Source of the DNA: Candidatus Nanopelagicaceae bacterium
GTDB lineage: Bacteria; Actinomycetota; Actinomycetes; Nanopelagicales; Nanopelagicaceae
Assembly: GCA_947478965.1 (NCBI GenBank)
Contig: CANJXW010000007.1
Span: forward strand, 1 to 10,830
Length of the DNA stretch: 10,830 bases
Direction: 5' to 3'
Numbering within the stretch: position 1 is the stretch's first letter; each line of letters begins with the position of its first letter. The notes under the pieces were generated by a model, which was not told where the DNA came from, did no database searches, and saw only the letters and a program-made list of their open reading frames with translations. A program made the translations under genes and the position numbers. Of the stretch, positions 7,372 to 10,830 are shown piece after piece.

Positions 7372-7399
7372 AGGGTATACCAATTTTAAGCACTTTCAA
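7372..7399 (-). promoter_or_regulatory. Candidate promoter for a leaderless ureohydrolase transcript
   Basis: Reading the minus strand, TTGAAA (7399-7394) is followed after 16 bases by TACCCT (7377-7372), a TAnnnT-type -10. The ATG at 7365 begins 7 bases after the -10 ends, where transcription would be expected to start. No good ribosome-binding site precedes this ATG. Leaderless genes are common in Actinobacteria, so the arrangement is plausible, but the match is short and unproven. Confidence 0.35.
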
Positions 7400-7404
7400 G
7401 AACA

Positions 7405-7416
7405 CACATTCATGTG
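7405..7416. repeat. Short inverted repeat upstream of the ureohydrolase gene
   Basis: CACAT-TC-ATGTG is a perfect 5-bp inverted repeat in the 66-bp gap between the SGNH hydrolase and ureohydrolase genes, 5 bases upstream of the candidate -35 element. It could be part of a regulator site. A repeat this short can occur by chance. I see nothing else in this gap. Confidence 0.25.
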
Positions 7417-7449
7417 CAAGATAAGAAAGTTCAAATTCAAAGTAGAGAT

Positions 7450-8001
7450 CTAGCTGCTAATGAGCGCAAGGTTGTCGGCGATAACTGGCTGTAGACCGCG
7501 GAACCATTCCTCATAACCTGCATTATTTAGATGCAATCCAAATGTCTCTGGGTCTTCGCAATACTTTTGTTCGATGACGATTTCATCTGGGTCCTTCAAT
7601 AAGGAAAAAGCATCAAAATATAAAATCCCTAAATCCTCAAGAACGGGCTTTATCGAGGTATTGACTTCAATCATGCTCTTGGAAAATTCATCGCTTCTAG
7701 GAGAGAGAGAGTTCCAAATTATCGGCACCTCAGGCAATAATTTCCGCAAATTGCGCGCGTTCTCGAGAATATTTTCGATTACAACATCTTCAGTCAGTCT
7801 GTACTTACCGAAGTCATTTGTTCCGATCATGACGATCAAAAGTTCTGGTTGGGATTGCACGATTTCATTTAGTAGCCCGGCAAGATCACTGTTGGTATGG
7901 CCAGGGAATGCAAAGTTCGTCACATAATGTTCAGGTAGCCAGTACTGCCAAGGCCCACCATGAATAATGCTATCTCCTGCAAAAACAACTCTTCTCTTCA
8001 T
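7450..8001 (-). CDS. SGNH/GDSL-family hydrolase with atypical block V
   Basis: A 183-residue protein of the SGNH esterase/lipase fold. Block I is G-D-S with nucleophile Ser11, block II Gly34 in F-P-G-H-T, block III G-T-N-D at 60-63 (Asn62), and block V His157 in F-G-L-H-L-N. The Asp normally three residues before that His is Phe154, so the usual DxxH is incomplete; the nearest acidic residues are Glu152 and Asp150. No signal peptide is present, which points to the cytoplasm. I start it at the ATG at 8001, sharing one base with the upstream stop (TGATG) and preceded 6 bases earlier by AAAGGG; a TTG at 8022 would add seven residues that look like translated ribosome-binding site. Its position after malF-malG and an esterase suggests it removes an acyl group from an imported sugar. 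That role is inference. Confidence 0.82.
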   Translation of the reverse strand: MKRRVVFAGDSIIHGGPWQYWLPEHYVTNFAFPGHTNSDLAGLLNEIVQSQPELLIVMIGTNDFGKYRLTEDVVIENILENARNLRKLLPEVPIIWNSLSPRSDEFSKSMIEVNTSIKPVLEDLGILYFDAFSLLKDPDEIVIEQKYCEDPETFGLHLNNAGYEEWFRGLQPVIADNLALISS

Positions 8002-8870
8002 CACTTTCCCTTTCTTAGCCAAAAATCAAGAGCAGCCGGTGCATACCTGGCCCATGTAGCATTTGAGTGCGATCCTTTGTTGAGTACTCGTGTGATCAGG
8101 TCTTTATTCTCTCGGTAGCCTCTGCTCTTTATTAATTGATCTGCTTTATATTGCGATTGTTCATACAGCGCATCGAGTCCTTTGCTTCCACGACTCATCC
8201 ACAGTTTATGTTTTCCGGGAGTTGGAAAATCTCTCATCATCTTTTCGGCTAAGGCATCTCCTCCGATTACCCAGTGGGGCGAAAAGCTCAGAGATGTGTA
8301 GAAGAAATCAGGTCTACGGATAACTGAATAAATCGAAGCTAGACCACCCATACTTCCGCCAATAATGGCAGTCTTCTCATGGTTGATAACTTGACCGATG
8401 CGATCAGCAATCGCAGGAACGATGATGTCGATAATGTCATCAATTAATTGGTCTGCTGTCAGAGTGTCTAAGAAAGTATCTACTTTTGCTTGATACAAGC
8501 CGTAACTTTCAATCATCCAATTTTTCTGATCGCTCATGTATTGAGCAGGAACATATTCTTTTAAGCGACCAATATTATCTTCAAGATATGGCGTGTGATA
8601 AATACAAATAACCGTTGGAGATGCCTCATTATTAAGCGTGGCTACTCTTACAGCCGATTGTGCAATTTCCCACGTGGCTCTTTGATGTGGATTAATTCCG
8701 ATATTGCGTTTATCGAGCATATTTTGACCGTCATGAGCTACAAGAATGTGATCTCCAGGAACTCTTGGAGCCCAGTAATCAATAGTTCGATTGCCTATAC
8801 GAATTTTATAGACTGTTCCAGGAAGCCCTGTAACCTGAAATTCCTCAATGTCGAGAATAGATCGGTTCAT
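8001..8870 (-). CDS. Putative alpha/beta-hydrolase esterase (esterase D/enterochelin-esterase family)
   Basis: A 289-residue serine hydrolase of the putative-esterase family. Visible landmarks are H-D-G-Q-N at 46-50 (oxyanion region typical of the family), the nucleophile elbow G-G-S-M-G-G with Ser173, and a late G-S-H-S-N-A-T-W stretch with His268 as the likely catalytic His; the acid is probably Asp233 in S-K-G-L-D-A-L-Y. Family members cut carboxylic esters of sugars, siderophores or S-formylglutathione; nothing here points to siderophores. There is no signal peptide, so it probably acts on something already inside the cell. The ATG at 8870 overlaps the malG-type stop as ATGA. An AAGGG run directly abuts this ATG, too close for a normal ribosome-binding site, so initiation probably depends on coupling. 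An SGNH hydrolase follows at once, giving two ester hydrolases in tandem. Confidence 0.85.
   Translation of the reverse strand: MNRSILDIEEFQVTGLPGTVYKIRIGNRTIDYWAPRVPGDHILVAHDGQNMLDKRNIGINPHQRATWEIAQSAVRVATLNNEASPTVICIYHTPYLEDNIGRLKEYVPAQYMSDQKNWMIESYGLYQAKVDTFLDTLTADQLIDDIIDIIVPAIADRIGQVINHEKTAIIGGSMGGLASIYSVIRRPDFFYTSLSFSPHWVIGGDALAEKMMRDFPTPGKHKLWMSRGSKGLDALYEQSQYKADQLIKSRGYRENKDLITRVLNKGSHSNATWARYAPAALDFWLRKGK
8008..8016 (-). promoter_or_regulatory. Ribosome-binding site fixing the SGNH hydrolase start
   Basis: AAGAAAGGG on the minus strand, inside the end of the esterase gene, lies 6 bases before the ATG at 8001. It favours that ATG over the upstream TTG at 8022. Confidence 0.7.
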
Positions 8871-9754
8871 CCCTTGGTTGACCCACTTACAAGACCAGTT
8901 ACAAGGTACTTCTGTAAGAACATAAAGAGTGTAAGAACGGGAATAGTTGCAAGCAAGGCTCCAGCTGTAAATGGTCCCCAGTTCTTTCCATATTGACCAT
9001 AGATAAATTGTTGGAGCCCAACGGCAACAGTCATGTTATTGCTATCAAGGCCAAGAATGACCGAGGTAATGAGGTATTCGTTGAGCATCCCAATGAGAGA
9101 GAGCAGGAAAATAACGACAAATACCGGTATCGCAAGCGGAACTATTATTAGAGTAAAGATTGTGAAGTGGCTTGCACCATCAATTTTTGCTGCTTCATCT
9201 ATCTCTGTTGGAATGGTGTCAAAGAACCCTTTAAGCATCCATGTATTAACACCTAGAGCTCCACCACCAAAAATAAGAATCAGCGGCAATTGATGACCAA
9301 GCCCCAAGAAGGCAAAAGTCTTACCAAAGGTGTTGATGATGAGAAATAGGCTGGTTGCGGCTAATAATTGTGGAAACATCTGAACGATAAGAATTGTAGA
9401 TAATGTCAGTTTGCGCCCTTGAAATCTATGGCGACTGAGGGAATAAGCAGCCATCGCACCGATCATCGTCTGCATGACTGCTGCAGATATAGCTATGACG
9501 AGTGAATTTCGCACCCAAACCAAGAATGGCTTCTCTCGGTTTGAAAATAGCGCGGTGAAATTATCAAAACCTCGATGGAGCGGGATTAATTGCTGCGTAC
9601 TGACCTGGCCGGTGACATCAAAAGCCGCAGAAACCATCCACATCAGTGGAAAAATCGCAAAGATAGCTACGACGATTCCTACGAGATGGCGCCAGAGAAC
9701 TTTCTTGGCCCAAATTCTTATTTTTCTTCGTGCAATAAAGGTGGACTGGCTCAT
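8867..9754 (-). CDS. MalG-type carbohydrate ABC transporter permease
   Basis: A 295-residue inner-membrane subunit of a family 1 carbohydrate importer. A basic cytoplasmic N-terminus precedes the first membrane segment (about 24-44); further segments lie at about 84-105, 118-140, 155-172, 203-226 and 262-280. The coupling motif E-A-A-K-I-D-G-A-S is complete at 187-195. The C-terminus, G-L-V-S-G-S-T-K-G, resembles the end of E. coli MalG, where the tail contacts the MalK ATPase. The gene abuts the malF-type gene with no spacer (TAA directly followed by ATG). A GGAAGGG site at 9764-9770, within the upstream gene, lies 9 bases before the start. No sugar-binding protein or MalK-type ATPase is in the window; the binding protein is probably encoded upstream of malF. 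Confidence 0.93.
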   Translation of the reverse strand: MSQSTFIARRKIRIWAKKVLWRHLVGIVVAIFAIFPLMWMVSAAFDVTGQVSTQQLIPLHRGFDNFTALFSNREKPFLVWVRNSLVIAISAAVMQTMIGAMAAYSLSRHRFQGRKLTLSTILIVQMFPQLLAATSLFLIINTFGKTFAFLGLGHQLPLILIFGGGALGVNTWMLKGFFDTIPTEIDEAAKIDGASHFTIFTLIIVPLAIPVFVVIFLLSLIGMLNEYLITSVILGLDSNNMTVAVGLQQFIYGQYGKNWGPFTAGALLATIPVLTLFMFLQKYLVTGLVSGSTKG

Positions 9755-10830
9755 TTAATTGATCCCTTCCATTGTCTTCATACGACGCAACCCATAGATC
9801 GAGATCAACGCGATGAGCAAGAAGTTAAGAATTGAGAGCGCGCTAGCTAAGCCGTAGTTATTGCCCTCTTGCGAATTAAAGGCCAATTTATAGGTATATG
9901 AAATGAGGATATCTGTCGCCCCAGCGTTGCCGTTGGAATTTGGAAAAGTCGGTCCCCCACCCGTCAAGAGATAGATGACACCGAAGTTATTGAGAGCCAT
10001 AGCGAGTGATGCGACTAAGAGCGGCGCCAGCGTGCGCATAACGAGTGGCAGTTTTATCAAGCGGAAGGTTTTAAAAGGTGAAGCACCATCGATCTCTGCA
10101 GCTTCGATGATCTCATTAGGAATGGCTTGAATTGCACCCGTTGAAATTAGGAACATATATGGAAATGAGATCCAAATTTCTACAATAAGGACAGCCACAC
10201 GAGCCCAGAATGAATCCGTCAGCCAAGGTGTTGATATATGGAAGAGTCGATCAATTACTCCGCTTTCACCTTGAAAAAGTGCAGACCACACCAGAATGGA
10301 GAGCACGCTTGGGATAGCCAAGGGGGCGATAAAAATCGTTCGATAGATCCGCTTAGAGCGCATATTTGGAAAGTTGAAGATGAGGGCCAAGGTAAGCCCA
10401 AAGAGAAAACTCAAAATTACCAGGAGCAAGGCGTTAAAGATCGTCCAAGCCAAAACCGCTGCAAGAGGCCCTCTAATATCTTCATCATTGATAACAGAGG
10501 AGAAATTTCTCCAGCCTACATTGGCTTTCCAACCGGGGTATAAAACATCACCAGATTCGTTAACCATCTGCCCGTTATCATTAGGAAAGTAGCGCACACC
10601 GGTATCAACTTCAAGGAGCTCATCTTTCGTAGCTGAATAAATGAAAGACGGCTTAAAGGCCTGAAGGGTTTCTAAGTCTTGTGGCGCTAGGGAGATACCG
10701 TTCTTAAATTTAATGACCATATTTTGCAGTTCATCAGAATACGCAGAACTTTGAGTTTCATTGAGAATCGAAAACCCAATAACTTTCTGGATGGCTCCAT
10801 CGTTTGAAATCGAAACATCACCAAGAGCTA
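9755..10830 (-). CDS. malF: MalF-type maltose/oligosaccharide ABC transporter permease (5'-truncated)
   Basis: The frame is open to the edge of the window, so the N-terminus is missing; 357 residues are visible and the Met codon at 10720 is internal. The first 130 or so visible residues form a soluble stretch, including T-G-V-R-Y-F-P-N and G-W-R-N-F-S-S-V, that lines up from memory with the end of the large periplasmic P2 region of E. coli MalF, ahead of W-T-I-F-N-A-L-L. Membrane segments follow, then the coupling motif E-A-A-E-I-D-G-A-S near visible residue 242, L-L-T-G-G-G-P and S-Y-T-Y-K-L-A-F, all MalF-like. The P2-type insert is characteristic of maltose/maltodextrin systems rather than general sugar permeases. 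It heterodimerises with the MalG-type protein encoded next. The MalF type is well supported; the exact sugar is not. Confidence 0.9.
   Translation of the reverse strand, partial: ALGDVSISNDGAIQKVIGFSILNETQSSAYSDELQNMVIKFKNGISLAPQDLETLQAFKPSFIYSATKDELLEVDTGVRYFPNDNGQMVNESGDVLYPGWKANVGWRNFSSVINDEDIRGPLAAVLAWTIFNALLLVILSFLFGLTLALIFNFPNMRSKRIYRTIFIAPLAIPSVLSILVWSALFQGESGVIDRLFHISTPWLTDSFWARVAVLIVEIWISFPYMFLISTGAIQAIPNEIIEAAEIDGASPFKTFRLIKLPLVMRTLAPLLVASLAMALNNFGVIYLLTGGGPTFPNSNGNAGATDILISYTYKLAFNSQEGNNYGLASALSILNFLLIALISIYGLRRMKTMEGIN

Noticed and set aside
7574..7927. 117-codon plus-strand frame antisense to the SGNH hydrolase gene
   Set aside because: No family resemblance, and it is fully overlapped by a gene with clear catalytic blocks; it is a shadow frame.
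8002..8022. TTG start for the SGNH hydrolase
   Set aside because: The added residues translate the purine-rich ribosome-binding site; the ATG at 8001 is well spaced from it and leads directly into the G-D-S block.
8595..8996. 133-codon plus-strand frame across the esterase/malG junction
   Set aside because: It runs antisense to two well-supported genes, has no recognisable motif, and its composition is that of a shadow frame.
10721..10830. Region upstream of the Met codon at 10720 as an intergenic gap
   Set aside because: The frame continues without a stop to the window edge and the protein needs more N-terminal sequence to be a MalF, so this is coding.
1..10830. CRISPR array, insertion sequence, tRNA or phage genes
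   Set aside because: No regularly spaced repeats, transposase-like frames, terminal repeats or cloverleaf-like segments were seen; nearly every base is in a metabolic or transport gene.

Overview
The window is gene-dense DNA of moderate-to-low GC (I estimate mid-40s percent, not computed), packed with 4-bp stop/start overlaps and with TTG and GTG starts. The ureohydrolase and the paired-cysteine solute-binding protein look actinobacterial. Together with the low GC and tight packing, this suggests a streamlined aquatic actinobacterium (Nanopelagicales/acI-like). That placement is inference; no rRNA or other taxonomic marker is present.

Layout. Two gene trains point at each other and meet at about 6380. 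The plus-strand train (1-6382) begins with the 3' part of an amino-acid-type solute-binding protein gene, then a strong hairpin terminator/attenuator (643-687). After it come five genes linked by 4-bp overlaps: a HisM/GlnP-type permease, its ATPase, a D-2-hydroxyacid dehydrogenase, a thiamine-diphosphate decarboxylase resembling 5-guanidino-2-oxopentanoate (2-ketoarginine) decarboxylase AruI, and a YtcJ-type amidohydrolase. The minus-strand train (10830 down to 6379) reads: 5'-truncated malF-type permease, malG-type permease, alpha/beta esterase, SGNH hydrolase, a 66-bp gap, and an agmatinase-family ureohydrolase. The stop codons of the amidohydrolase and ureohydrolase genes overlap tail to tail.

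How the genes may work together. An amino-acid ABC importer, a ketoarginine-decarboxylase-like enzyme and a urea-releasing guanidino hydrolase side by side suggest uptake and breakdown of arginine or a related guanidino acid. The route would be 2-ketoarginine, 4-guanidinobutanal, 4-guanidinobutyrate, then GABA plus urea. The hydroxyacid dehydrogenase could link this to argininic acid (the 2-hydroxy analogue). The aminotransferase and the aldehyde dehydrogenase of the known pathway are not in the window, and the role of the amidohydrolase is unknown. The minus train looks like import of a maltose-type oligosaccharide, coupled to two signal-less, hence probably cytoplasmic, ester hydrolases. This would fit removal of acyl groups from an imported sugar.

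Apart from 629-722 and 7384-7449 the window is essentially all coding. I see no tRNA, rRNA, CRISPR array, insertion sequence or phage gene.
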